42,017 nt of DNA from positions 1 to 42,017 of the forward strand of contig SFMU01000027.1 of assembly GCA_004552965.1 (NCBI GenBank). Reading direction: 5' to 3'. The notes below the pieces were generated by a model. The model was not told the origin of the DNA, searched no databases, and worked only from the letters and a program-made list of their open reading frames with translations. This DNA is from Bacteroidales bacterium. Lineage in GTDB: Bacteria > Bacteroidota > Bacteroidia > Bacteroidales > UBA932. Each line of letters starts with the position of its first letter. Within the stretch, counting starts at the first letter, position 1. A program made the position numbers and the translations under genes. Below are positions 1 to 8,735 of the stretch, one piece after another.

Positions 1-23
1 TAGATCCCAACTACGAGGTGTAA
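1..23 (+). CDS. 3' end of an upstream coding sequence (last codons only)
   Basis: In frame 3 the first bases read as Asp-Pro-Asn-Tyr-Glu-Val followed by a TAA stop at 21-23. This looks like the C-terminus of a gene that starts before the window, and the Asp-Pro-Asn-Tyr ending resembles those of some SusD-like or outer-membrane proteins. Six residues are too few to identify it. The next gene starts about 125 bases later, and the spacer holds a short inverted repeat (TATAG/CTATA around 43-55). Confidence 0.35.
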
Positions 24-147
24 GCGACTATACCTTCTTCATGTATAGAATCTATAAGATCTTTGGATAACTTAAACACGGAACTTTGCAGGTGAGCCAT
101 TCATTTGCTATTTTCGTCTTCTGGTCAAAGTCAGCAGGAATTTAAAA

Positions 148-1698
148 ATGATCAATATGAAACGAACGATTCTTTCTCTTCTTGTCCTCTGCGCAATGTT
201 CTCCCTCTCGGCACAGGACAAGGTCATCCGGAAAGTCCTTGAGACCGGACGCACCGACAATCAGACAATGGCTCATGCGGACTTCCTCTCCAATCGCATC
301 GGCGGCAGACCTATAGGCTCACACAATCTGCAGGATGCCGAAGCCTGGGCAGCCGGAACCTTCCGAAGCTGGGGACTCGAGGTCATCACCCAGGAAGTCG
401 GTGAGATTGGCGTCGGTTTCTCCCGTGGACAATGGACCGGACGCCTTCTCGGGGCAGAAAACATGCAGCTCCACTTTGTCACCCCTTCCTACACTGCCGG
501 AACCAGGGGCCCTCAAAGAGGTCATGTGCTGATCGAGCCTCGCAGCAGGGCGGAATTCGAGCGCATCAAGGGTGCCTTGAAGGGCGCCTGGGTGCTGATC
601 GACGGAGACTCAAGGGGTTTCGCCATCGACAGGACCGCCAGAGGAGACTCTCTGAGAGCGGCCGCGATTGCTGCCAACGAGGAGATCGAAAAGGAGAACC
701 GAGAGATCCGCAGTTGGAACCGCAGCCACGAGGCGGAGCAGAAGCCTCTCAAGGAATATGATTCCACTCCTGCCCTGTTCTACCGGGAGATGGTCCAGGC
801 CGGCGCTCTGGGTTTCATCCAGTCGGCCGCCGTCCCTCTGCAGGCTCTCTACGACAGGGCTGGCTGCTATGACCTTACCATGGAAACCCTTCCTGAGGCC
901 TGTGACATCAAGCTCGACGCCCACCAGTACGACCTGATCCGCCAGATGGTCCGCGAGCGCCGCGACATCCAGCTCGAATTCGACATCCGCAACCATTTCT
1001 TCGAGGGTCCGGTCAAGTACCACAACGTCATCGGAGTCCTGCGTGGCAGCAAGTATCCCGATGAATATGTGATTCTCGGCGGCCATCTCGACTCCTACGA
1101 CATCGCCGGCGGAGCAGTCGATGACGGCAACGGAGTCAGCGTGACCATGGAAGCCGCACGTCTTCTCGCTACCAGCGGCGCCAAGCCGAAGCGCTCCATA
1201 ATGTTCTGTCTCTGGACGGGAGAGGAATACGGTCTGCTCGGATCGAAGTATTTCGTCGAGAGCGGTCTGGTGCCGCTTGAGAAGATCTCCAACTACTTCA
1301 ACCGCGACGGTGGTCCGCTCGCGGCAGTCGGAGTCACGGTTCCGCCTGCGATGTATGACGACTTCGTCGAGGCAGGAAAGAGTCTCCTTGAATATTCGGA
1401 AGATTTCCCCTTCACTGTCATCATGCGCGAAGGCGAGCCGCGTCCGCGTCCTTCCAGGGCCGGTGGTTCCGACCATGCCCATTTCGCGATGAACGGAGTT
1501 CCGACCATCAGCTTCAACGAAGCGGACATCAAGGGCTATGACTTCAACTACAGGGAAATCTGGCACACCGAGAGCGATCATTACGGGCAGCTGATCCCTG
1601 AATACATGGAACACTCCTCAGTGGTCAGCGCCGTGGTAGCCTACGGCATTGCCAACCTCCCGCACCTCCTTTCCCGCGAAGGCCTGTACAAAGAATAA
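148..1698 (+). CDS. Secreted M28-family zinc peptidase, carboxypeptidase Q-like
   Basis: This is a 516-residue exported metallopeptidase expected to trim peptides in the periplasm or at the cell surface. An N-terminal signal peptide (a MKRT start followed by a leucine-rich core ending Ser-Ala-Gln near residue 23) leads into a region of about 100-290 that probably forms the inserted PA-like lid domain. The M28 catalytic domain follows. Its di-zinc ligands are visible: His313 and Asp315 in GGHLDS, Asp325/Asp326 in VDDGNG, the Glu359-Glu360 pair in GEEYG, Asp387 in NRDGG, and His473 in WHTESD. The set is complete, so activity is likely. The order and length (about 500 residues) resemble carboxypeptidase Q/PGCP-type enzymes rather than short M28 aminopeptidases. 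Two ATGs, at 148 and 157, are in frame; the second puts MKRT directly at the N-terminus and is as good a start. Substrate specificity cannot be read from the sequence. Confidence 0.9.
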   Translation: MINMKRTILSLLVLCAMFSLSAQDKVIRKVLETGRTDNQTMAHADFLSNRIGGRPIGSHNLQDAEAWAAGTFRSWGLEVITQEVGEIGVGFSRGQWTGRLLGAENMQLHFVTPSYTAGTRGPQRGHVLIEPRSRAEFERIKGALKGAWVLIDGDSRGFAIDRTARGDSLRAAAIAANEEIEKENREIRSWNRSHEAEQKPLKEYDSTPALFYREMVQAGALGFIQSAAVPLQALYDRAGCYDLTMETLPEACDIKLDAHQYDLIRQMVRERRDIQLEFDIRNHFFEGPVKYHNVIGVLRGSKYPDEYVILGGHLDSYDIAGGAVDDGNGVSVTMEAARLLATSGAKPKRSIMFCLWTGEEYGLLGSKYFVESGLVPLEKISNYFNRDGGPLAAVGVTVPPAMYDDFVEAGKSLLEYSEDFPFTVIMREGEPRPRPSRAGGSDHAHFAMNGVPTISFNEADIKGYDFNYREIWHTESDHYGQLIPEYMEHSSVVSAVVAYGIANLPHLLSREGLYKE

Positions 1699-1765
1699 TA
1701 CCTGGCGTTAAGTGATTCTAAATGAATAGCTTGCTTCAGATTATCAATCAAAATCATATTGGAAT

Positions 1766-2833
1766 ATGCAGACATTTCTACTGATTCTATCCCTGGCGCT
1801 CGGCCTGGAACAACTGCCTTCAAGCATACATGTTGAGGGCGAAAAGTTTCATGTACAAGGCATCGCTCTCGACAGACAGGAGGAATGCCTGTACTGTTCC
1901 TTCACCAGCGCTTTCTTCAAGACTGATCTCAATGGTGAGATCATTGCCAGCGTGACAGGCATCAACGGCCATCTCGGTGCCTTGACCTGGGATCCTGAAG
2001 GCAGAAAAGTCTATGCTTCGCTCGAATTCAAGGATGATGCGATAGGAGCGGGAATATCCCGGACTCTGGGGAAGAACACATATTCAAGGTCTCAGACAGA
2101 GTTCTGCATAGCCGTGATAGATGTCGACAGGATAAACGGGATGGATGTTCCTGCCGACAGTGTCATGACTCTGGTAAGGGTTGAAGACGCCATACGTGAT
2201 TATCTCGCCGAAGTCGAAGTTGATGGGAAAACCTTTGAACACAGATATGCCTGCTCCGGCATAGACGGTATCACCATCGGTCCGGAGTTCGGAAAGCGCA
2301 GAAAAGACAGGCGATGCCTCTATGTCGCCTATGGCATCTATGGCGATGTGGACAGGACGGACAATGACTACAATGTCATTCTATGCTATGACCTGGAGAA
2401 TCTCTGCAGACCGGTCCACAAGTACTTTGTCTTCACCGGCAACACCACCTGGGGTGTGCAGAACCTTGCCTATGACAGTCACACCGACAAACTTTTCCTG
2501 GCGGTCTACAGGGGTAGGAAAGAATCATATCCCAACTATTCCCTCTACTCCATCGACATGAGCCAGACTCCGCGCCGCGCTCCTCTGGACAATGTACCTT
2601 ACCAGAAGGGAAAAGTCGATCAGGTGGTGCTGTCCGATTCTGGCTTGTGCGATTCTGCCACCGGAATCCATGGGTGGCAGTTCGAATGGGGAAGCACCGG
2701 TTTCTGTCCTCTTGGGGACGGCCTGTATTACATCAGCCATAGCGGTGTGGCAGATGGCAGCAACTACTGCAATGCCGTTTTGTACAGATGGAACGGTTCT
2801 CCGGAGCAGGCATTCGACCAGGTCATCAGATAG
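1766..2833 (+). CDS. Secreted protein of unknown function, possibly beta-propeller-like
   Basis: I do not recognise this 355-residue protein. It opens with a short hydrophobic stretch (MQTFLLILSLALGL) that looks like a signal peptide. The body has repeated short beta-type units with aromatic and Gly/Asp turns (for example GIALDRQEECLY near residue 32, GALTWDPEGRKVY near 70, NLAYDSHTDKLFLAVY near 235), the cadence of a six- or seven-bladed propeller that tracks displayed values. There are several cysteines but no catalytic motif that I can name. The ATG at 1766 lies inside GGAATATG, a start context shared by several genes here. It follows the M28 peptidase by 67 bases on the same strand and may be co-transcribed with it. 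A role in carbohydrate or nucleotide binding at the cell surface is possible but unsupported. Confidence 0.7.
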   Translation: MQTFLLILSLALGLEQLPSSIHVEGEKFHVQGIALDRQEECLYCSFTSAFFKTDLNGEIIASVTGINGHLGALTWDPEGRKVYASLEFKDDAIGAGISRTLGKNTYSRSQTEFCIAVIDVDRINGMDVPADSVMTLVRVEDAIRDYLAEVEVDGKTFEHRYACSGIDGITIGPEFGKRRKDRRCLYVAYGIYGDVDRTDNDYNVILCYDLENLCRPVHKYFVFTGNTTWGVQNLAYDSHTDKLFLAVYRGRKESYPNYSLYSIDMSQTPRRAPLDNVPYQKGKVDQVVLSDSGLCDSATGIHGWQFEWGSTGFCPLGDGLYYISHSGVADGSNYCNAVLYRWNGSPEQAFDQVIR

Positions 2834-2910
2834 TACTGATGCCGTCCCTGACGTGATGGGCATCGTCTCGGCCACTTCAGGCAGGGCGCTCTTTGGTCAA
2901 CAGTTTTTTC

Positions 2911-2918
2911 TATTTTTG
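2911..2918 (+). promoter_or_regulatory. Candidate -7 box TATTTTTG of the activating-enzyme gene
   Basis: TATTTTTG matches the Bacteroidota -7 consensus TAnnTTTG. A TTTGG lies 15 bases upstream (2892-2896), a shorter gap than the preferred 19-20. Initiation about 5-7 bases downstream would fall on or next to the ATG at 2924, so the transcript may be leaderless. Confidence 0.5.
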
Positions 2919-2923
2919 TTTCC

Positions 2924-3736
2924 ATGAGACTTTTCGACATACAGCATTTCTGCACGCACGACGGACCGGGAATCAGGACGACCGTCTTCTTCAAAGGCTG
3001 TCCTCTGCATTGCATCTGGTGTCACAATCCTGAATCTCAGTCCGCGTCCACCCAGGTGCTGTACAGCAGAACCCGCTGTGTGGGTTGCGGAGCTTGCGGA
3101 GGGGATCATCACAGCAATCCACGGGTCTGCCTGTACGGTGGCATGGAGGAATGTGGCTATTCGGCAACTGTGGATGAAGTCTTTGAAGAAGTTCTCAGGG
3201 ATGAGCCGTACTACAGGCATTCGGGAGGCGGGATGACTCTGTCCGGAGGAGAGCCTATGGCCCAGGCGGAAGATGCGCTGGAACTGCTTTCAAGGGCTCG
3301 GTCCCAGGGTATCCACACTGCGATCGAGACCTCCGGCTGCGGACGTGAACAGGATTATCTTAAGGCCGTTCCTCTCACGGACCTTTTCATCTGGGATGTA
3401 AAACTGATGGATGCAGACCTTTACATGCACTACACAGGAGGGGAGCTGAATGCCGTCCTGGACAACCTGGAGAAGGTTGCCTCGGCCGGAGCCAACCTCT
3501 TGCTGAGGGTTCTCTTTATTCCGGAAATCCATCAGGAAGAGGGTATCATACGCGCAACTGCCGGGCTGCTGTCAAAATATCCAAAGGCCAGGAAGGAGAT
3601 CATTCCGTACCATCTTCTCGGCAATTCCAAAAGAGAAAAACTGGGTCTGGCGGAGATCCGTTTCCGCGAGCCGTCTTCTGCAGAAACAGAAGAATTCAGA
3701 AATCGCCTCAGACGATCTGCTGGGTTCTCTGGATGA
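2924..3736 (+). CDS. Glycyl-radical enzyme activating enzyme (radical SAM, PflA-like)
   Basis: This 270-residue radical SAM enzyme should use S-adenosylmethionine and a [4Fe-4S] cluster to abstract a hydrogen from the glycine of a partner glycyl radical enzyme. The diagnostic motif is Cys26-x3-Cys30-x2-Cys33 (GCPLHCIWC) after the conserved HDGPGIRTTVFFKG segment, which also fixes the start at 2924. A ferredoxin-like insert follows (Cys52, Cys55, Cys58, Cys69, plus Cys77). It can hold one extra cluster, whereas many non-PFL activases have eight extra cysteines for two. The SGGEP motif for SAM binding is present as LSGGEPMAQ near residue 107. Its partner is almost certainly the glycyl radical enzyme encoded convergently, and the two genes overlap by 29 bases at their 3' ends. 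Activases are cytoplasmic, which matters because the partner carries an export signal. Confidence 0.92.
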   Translation: MRLFDIQHFCTHDGPGIRTTVFFKGCPLHCIWCHNPESQSASTQVLYSRTRCVGCGACGGDHHSNPRVCLYGGMEECGYSATVDEVFEEVLRDEPYYRHSGGGMTLSGGEPMAQAEDALELLSRARSQGIHTAIETSGCGREQDYLKAVPLTDLFIWDVKLMDADLYMHYTGGELNAVLDNLEKVASAGANLLLRVLFIPEIHQEEGIIRATAGLLSKYPKARKEIIPYHLLGNSKREKLGLAEIRFREPSSAETEEFRNRLRRSAGFSG

Positions 3737-5978
3737 TCATGTCCTGCCACTCTTTGCAGAGGGTCGTGAAGCGGGCTGACCATCCGGCCACGCGGACAGG
3801 AAGGTTCGGATAGCGCTCGGGATGCCTCTGGGCATCAATCAGGGTTGCGGAATCCACCACGTCGATGTGCATGTAGAAGCCACCCTTTTCCAGGAAGGTT
3901 TTGGCCATTCCGACGAGGGCCCGTACGCCGTTGTCTCCCTTGACGCTCTGCGGAAGGAGCTTCAGTTCCAGGGTCGCTCCGTTCGGAGCCTTTGTGAAAT
4001 CCATTTTGCAATAGGAGTTGAGGGCTGCGCTTGGACCCTTCCTGTCGGAGCCGGGAGTAGGGGAGCAGTTGGTTGCAAGAATATCCCCCCGCCGGCTTCC
4101 CTGAGCCATTGCGAGACGTTCCATCCGCCAGTCGATTTCCCTTCCGAAGGTGCTGATTCCGCATGGCCGCTTGACACCCGCCCTGTCCTTGACTTCTCCG
4201 ACGATGGAACTGTAGTCATTGAAGACCCGGCACATCATTCCGTCTGCCTCCATGTCATCATTGCCGTAGAAGGTGAAACGGCTCTGGACCAGCCTGCGGA
4301 GGCCTTCGTTGCCTTCCCAGTTGTTCCTGAGGATGTCGGTGAGCTCTTCCAGAGTCAGGTATTTTTCTTCGAAGACAAGTTTCTTGATTACAAGCAGGCT
4401 GTTGGCCACATCGGAGACTCCTCCGTAGTGGATGCCGTTGACGGTGTACAGTGGACCTCCGTTGTAGTAGCACCGGCCTTTCTCTACGCAGCCTTCTGTG
4501 AACAGGGACGCGAGGGCGCAAGGGACCCAAGGTGTCTTCCAGCTGCCGTCCAGCCCGTCCTGACGGATCTTGATGTCGGCGGCCAGGTTGCTTCTGAAGC
4601 GGGCGTAGAATGTCTCGAAGTCCTTTTCCGGAGCATCTCCGTCAGGAGCCGAGGTGAGGGTGCTACTGAGCACAGGCACCATGTCGTTAGGCCAGTAGAT
4701 GAAGGCGGTTTTCCCGGGGATGATGCATTCCCAGCAGCCGTCGTTGGTATATTCCCTGGCCTCACTTGTCGGGTAGCCGAAGTCGGTGAGCGCCTTGATG
4801 ACCACATTCTCGTTGTAGACGGAGACGATTCCTCCGCCGTAGCGCTGGACTTCCGCTATCCTGCGGAAAAGCTTCTGCGGGGTCTTGTCCCCGAGGCGCA
4901 CGGCAATCGGGTAGTCGCTGATGTGGAGTTCCTCGACCACGTCCAGAATCAGGTAGGTCAGTTCGTTGGTGACCTCCCGTCCGTCCCTGTCGATCCCGCC
5001 GAGGATGACATTCTGGTAGAACTGGGCGTCGCCGGAGCCCCCGTGTATTCCGATCCATTCAGTACCCTTGACCCAGAAATGCGCCACCAGTTCGCGCGCC
5101 TCGTCAAGGGTGATGCTGCCATTCCGCAGATCTTCTTCAAGGTAGCCTCCCAGCATCCTGTCGACCCTTCCTAGACCCGACCAGTTGCCCATCAGCCTGT
5201 GGAAAGAATACATGCTCCAGAGCATCTGGACAGCCTCCCGGAAATCTGCCGGGGGATTCTCGGGGACGCGGCGCAGGATCCTGATCTGCTCCCGATAGCG
5301 TTCTGCGTCCTCCTTTGAGGCACCGTCCAGCATTCCTTCAAGGGCGGCGATGTACCTGTCGTTCCATATTCCTGCAGCCTCGATGCACATCAGCATGCCC
5401 TGGAGGAGGTTTTCCCCTTCGCTGTCGAGTCCGCCGCGGGCAATCCTTGCTTCAACCTCTTCCCGCAGGCCTTTGTAACCCATCTTCAGGGCACGCTCGA
5501 AGCCAAGGGTGGTGTGGCTTGTGGAGGATGTCTCTCCCATGCACGGAATCTTGTGCAGGGCGGAGGGCAGAAGGGTTGCCGAACCGACAAGAAGTTCGCC
5601 CGGGAAGAACCTCAGAGGGGCATTCCGGGCAACGCTCAGGGCAGCTCTGCCGTAGAGGATCTGGGCATCGACCCCTGCCTCTGAGACTTCGCTGAAGTCC
5701 CAGTCGGGATCCTTCAGCTCCCGCCCCCATACGCCAGAGAAGCCTGTATCTGCGAGGGTATGGACAATCCGGCTCAGCCTCTGCGGCGGAGTCGGGACCG
5801 AGTCTGAAAGCCAGGTGTCCGAATATGCTTCCGTCCTGTCCGTACCTTCGGCAGATCCGGATTTTTCCGCTCCTTTCAGCGGCAGCGGGAGGGAAGAAGC
5901 TATGAGGAGGCCGGAGACTCCTGCGGAGGTACGTCGGAGGAAACTTCTTCGGGAGATAGTGTCATTATGAGGTGCCAT
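3708..5978 (-). CDS. Glycyl radical enzyme (PFL-like) with twin-arginine export signal
   Basis: This is a 756-residue member of the pyruvate formate-lyase/glycyl radical superfamily. The thiyl-radical cysteine is Cys415 in GCWEC, with Glu417 two residues on as in dehydratase- and lyase-type members. The radical-bearing residue is Gly732 in RVAGWSA near the C-terminus, followed by the usual LxxEWQDMIIxRTQ helix. The PFL domain spans roughly 60-610 and the glycyl-radical domain roughly 640-756. The cysteine context GCWEC differs from the CC pair of true pyruvate formate-lyase and from the GCVEP of choline lyase and glycerol dehydratase, so the substrate is open. The N-terminus is unusual: SRRSFLRR at 9-16 matches the Tat consensus and is followed by a hydrophobic stretch and a small-residue region to about residue 37. 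No methionine offers a later start that would keep the whole enzyme domain. The gene is divergent from mutS and convergent with its probable activase. Family membership is sure; export is an inference from the signal. Confidence 0.9.
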   Translation of the reverse strand: MAPHNDTISRRSFLRRTSAGVSGLLIASSLPLPLKGAEKSGSAEGTDRTEAYSDTWLSDSVPTPPQRLSRIVHTLADTGFSGVWGRELKDPDWDFSEVSEAGVDAQILYGRAALSVARNAPLRFFPGELLVGSATLLPSALHKIPCMGETSSTSHTTLGFERALKMGYKGLREEVEARIARGGLDSEGENLLQGMLMCIEAAGIWNDRYIAALEGMLDGASKEDAERYREQIRILRRVPENPPADFREAVQMLWSMYSFHRLMGNWSGLGRVDRMLGGYLEEDLRNGSITLDEARELVAHFWVKGTEWIGIHGGSGDAQFYQNVILGGIDRDGREVTNELTYLILDVVEELHISDYPIAVRLGDKTPQKLFRRIAEVQRYGGGIVSVYNENVVIKALTDFGYPTSEAREYTNDGCWECIIPGKTAFIYWPNDMVPVLSSTLTSAPDGDAPEKDFETFYARFRSNLAADIKIRQDGLDGSWKTPWVPCALASLFTEGCVEKGRCYYNGGPLYTVNGIHYGGVSDVANSLLVIKKLVFEEKYLTLEELTDILRNNWEGNEGLRRLVQSRFTFYGNDDMEADGMMCRVFNDYSSIVGEVKDRAGVKRPCGISTFGREIDWRMERLAMAQGSRRGDILATNCSPTPGSDRKGPSAALNSYCKMDFTKAPNGATLELKLLPQSVKGDNGVRALVGMAKTFLEKGGFYMHIDVVDSATLIDAQRHPERYPNLPVRVAGWSARFTTLCKEWQDMIIQRTQQIV

Positions 5979-6000
5979 GCGGTCAGTGGATTGGTGTTCC

Positions 6001-6038
6001 GAAAGATATGAATTTTTAGCGACATTTTGCTATCTTTG
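6001..6038. promoter_or_regulatory. Divergent promoter region between glycyl radical enzyme and mutS
   Basis: On the plus strand TATCTTTG at 6031-6038 is a perfect -7 box for mutS, leaving a leader of about 45 bases. On the minus strand the complement of 6001-6008 reads TATCTTTC, one mismatch from the consensus, and would serve the glycyl radical enzyme 22 bases upstream of its ATG. No clear TTG element stands at 19-20 bases for either. Confidence 0.5.
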
Positions 6039-6089
6039 TCTTATTCGGCATATTCAGACATTATTAAAAAATTATAACGGTTTCACGAC

Positions 6090-8735
6090 ATGGCAAAAGG
6101 GAAACTGCCCGAGGATACACCCCTGATAAAACAATTCTTCTCTGTCAAGGCAGAGCATCCGGAAGCGGTGCTGCTGTACAGAGTCGGTGACTTCTACGAG
6201 TCATATTCCTCGGATGCCGTGCTGGTCAGCAAGGTGCTCGGACTTGTGCTGACAAGGAAGTCCAACGGCGAAAAGGGCTACATCGAGATGGCAGGCTTCC
6301 CGCATCATGCGATCGACGTCTACCTCCCCAAACTCGTCCGTGCCGGGCACAAGGTGGCTGTCTGCGACCAGCTTGAGGATCCGAAACTTACCAAAAAGCT
6401 TGTCAGGCGCGGAGTCACTGAACTCGTCACCCCGGGAATCACCTTCAACGATCAGCTTCTCGACCAGAAGGAAAACAACTTCCTTGCTGGCCTGACCTTC
6501 GAGAAGGACCTCTGCGGAGCCGCCTTCCTCGACGTCTCGACCGGCACCTTTCAGGTGACCCAGGGCTCCCTTGACTATGTGGGGACCCTCCTTGCCTCTC
6601 TCGCGCCGAAGGAAATAGTCGTCCAGCGAGGCTGCGAGAAAGGAGTGAGGGCGAAGTACGGGGACGACCTCTACATCTCCACCCTCGAGGAATGGGCCTT
6701 CGTCTATGATGCCGCCGAGGAGAAGCTCAAGAAGCAGTTCGGAGTCAAGTCTCTCAAAGGCTTCGCCGTGGACAGGTATCCTCTGGGAATATGCTCGGCC
6801 GGCGCGCTTCTGGTCTATCTCGAGCAGACCCGGCACACCGGACTCAGAAACATCTGCTCCCTCTCCAGGATCGACGGGGACAGATTCGTCTGGATGGACA
6901 AGTTCACCATCCGCAACCTGGAACTCTTCGACTCCTCTGCAGGCGGAGAAGGGGTTTCCCTGATAAGCGTCATCGACAGATGCTCCTCTCCGATGGGCTC
7001 CCGAATGCTGAGGAACTGGCTGGCTATGCCGGTCATGGACATCAGGGAACTGAACTCACGCTATGACGTGGTGTCCCATTTTGTCGAGGCGGAAGAAGAC
7101 AGGAATGCCCTCCAGGAGATGATCGGAGGCATAGGAGACCTTGAACGGATCATCTCCCGGGCTGCGACTGGCAAGATCATGCCGCGTGAAATAATGCAGC
7201 TGGGACGCGGCCTGGGGCACATGGAGCCGATTTCATCCCTCTGCTCCGGACGGGGCGTCGCTGCCCTGGACAATCTGATTGCCGGCATGAAGGACTGTTC
7301 GGAACTCCTTCAGACCATCACCACGACGATGGCTCCGGAGCCGGCAGCCGCCATCGGCAAGGGAGAAGTGATCGCGAGAGGAATCGACCCTGAGCTCGAC
7401 GAACTGAGGAACATCTCTTCCGGCGGGAAGGACTACCTCCTTGCCCTTCAGCGCAGCGAGGCCGAAAGAACCGGAATCACTTCCCTTAAGATCGGCTACA
7501 ACAATGTCTTCGGCTATTACATCGAAGTCCGCAACACTTTCCGTGACCTTGTGCCTCAGGAGTGGATACGCAAGCAGACCCTCGTCAATGCCGAGCGCTA
7601 CATCACGGAGGAGCTCAAGGAATATGAAAGCAAGATTCTCGGCGCCGAAGAGCGGATCTATGCCATCGAGACCGGAATCTACGGGGAACTCGTGGCGAAA
7701 ATCCAGAAGCAGATCGTCGCAATCCAGACCAACAGCCGCATCATAGCCCGTCTGGACATCCTCGCCGGCTTCGCCCAGCTTGCCATGGAGCGCAACTATT
7801 GCCGCCCTCAGATGGCAAAGGATCTTGTCCTTGACATCCGGGACGGCCGTCATCCTGTGATCGAGACCCTGATGCCTCCGGGGGAGGAGTACGTCCCCAA
7901 CGATGTCCTCCTCGATGACAAGAAACAGCAGGTGATAATCCTGACCGGACCGAACATGGCCGGAAAGTCAGCCCTTCTGCGTCAGACAGCCCTCATCGTC
8001 CTGCTCGCCCAGATTGGAAGTTTCGTTCCCGCATCCAGCGCCCACATCGGCTGCTTCGACAAGATATTCACAAGAGTCGGCGCCTCTGACAACATTTCCC
8101 GAGGCGAATCCACCTTCATGGTCGAGATGCTCGAGACCTCGATGATCCTGCACAACCTCTCCGCCCGCTCCCTCGTCCTTCTGGATGAGATAGGCCGCGG
8201 AACTTCGACCTACGACGGAATGTCGATCGCAAGGGCCATCGTCGAGTACATCCATGAATATGGCCACGGAGCCAAGACCCTCTTCGCGACCCACTACCAT
8301 GAGCTCAACGACCTCGAGGAAATCTATCCGAGGGTAAGGAACTTCCACATCACCGTCAGGGAGGTCGGCACCCAGGTCATCTTCCTGCGCAAACTCAAGG
8401 AGGGAGGGACCGCCCACAGTTTCGGTATACATGTGGCCAGGATGGCCGGAATGCCGAAAGAGGTCATCGAGAGCGCAGAGAACACACTCAGGGCACTTGA
8501 GATGCACGACGCCCAGCATCTGGTCAGTGCCAGCACCGGACAGATCGGCAAGCCTGTCCAGACCAAGTCAGGGATCCTCGAGACCGACGGAAGTCTCCAG
8601 CTCTCCTTCTTTCAGCTTGACGACCCTGCGCTCGAGTCTCTCAGGGACAAGCTCCATGGTGCTGACCTGAACAACATGACCCCTCTCCAGGCCTTCGATC
8701 TTCTTCGTCAGATGAAGGAGGAATTGGGAGTATGA
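6090..8735 (+). CDS. mutS: DNA mismatch repair ATPase MutS
   Basis: This is an 881-residue, full-length MutS. It recognises mismatches and small loops as a dimer and starts methyl-independent or nick-directed repair with MutL. The mismatch-reading Phe-x-Glu motif is Phe35-Tyr36-Glu37 in RVGDFYESY. The connector and lever domains occupy the middle. The C-terminal ATPase shows Walker A GPNMAGKS at residues 620-627, Walker B LLDEIGRGTSTYDG with Asp699-Glu700, and the ATHYHEL signature soon after. A helix-turn-helix dimerisation tail ends the protein. The start ATG at 6090 follows a TATCTTTG promoter and gives the usual N-terminus. Its TGA stop overlaps the ATG of the next gene (ATGA at 8732-8735), so the two are probably translationally coupled. 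Nothing suggests loss of function. Confidence 0.98.
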   Translation: MAKGKLPEDTPLIKQFFSVKAEHPEAVLLYRVGDFYESYSSDAVLVSKVLGLVLTRKSNGEKGYIEMAGFPHHAIDVYLPKLVRAGHKVAVCDQLEDPKLTKKLVRRGVTELVTPGITFNDQLLDQKENNFLAGLTFEKDLCGAAFLDVSTGTFQVTQGSLDYVGTLLASLAPKEIVVQRGCEKGVRAKYGDDLYISTLEEWAFVYDAAEEKLKKQFGVKSLKGFAVDRYPLGICSAGALLVYLEQTRHTGLRNICSLSRIDGDRFVWMDKFTIRNLELFDSSAGGEGVSLISVIDRCSSPMGSRMLRNWLAMPVMDIRELNSRYDVVSHFVEAEEDRNALQEMIGGIGDLERIISRAATGKIMPREIMQLGRGLGHMEPISSLCSGRGVAALDNLIAGMKDCSELLQTITTTMAPEPAAAIGKGEVIARGIDPELDELRNISSGGKDYLLALQRSEAERTGITSLKIGYNNVFGYYIEVRNTFRDLVPQEWIRKQTLVNAERYITEELKEYESKILGAEERIYAIETGIYGELVAKIQKQIVAIQTNSRIIARLDILAGFAQLAMERNYCRPQMAKDLVLDIRDGRHPVIETLMPPGEEYVPNDVLLDDKKQQVIILTGPNMAGKSALLRQTALIVLLAQIGSFVPASSAHIGCFDKIFTRVGASDNISRGESTFMVEMLETSMILHNLSARSLVLLDEIGRGTSTYDGMSIARAIVEYIHEYGHGAKTLFATHYHELNDLEEIYPRVRNFHITVREVGTQVIFLRKLKEGGTAHSFGIHVARMAGMPKEVIESAENTLRALEMHDAQHLVSASTGQIGKPVQTKSGILETDGSLQLSFFQLDDPALESLRDKLHGADLNNMTPLQAFDLLRQMKEELGV

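Noticed and set aside
3822..5174. 450-codon open frame antisense to the glycyl radical enzyme
   Set aside because: It is a shadow of GC-rich codon use; the minus-strand frame has all motifs of a real enzyme and the plus frame has none.
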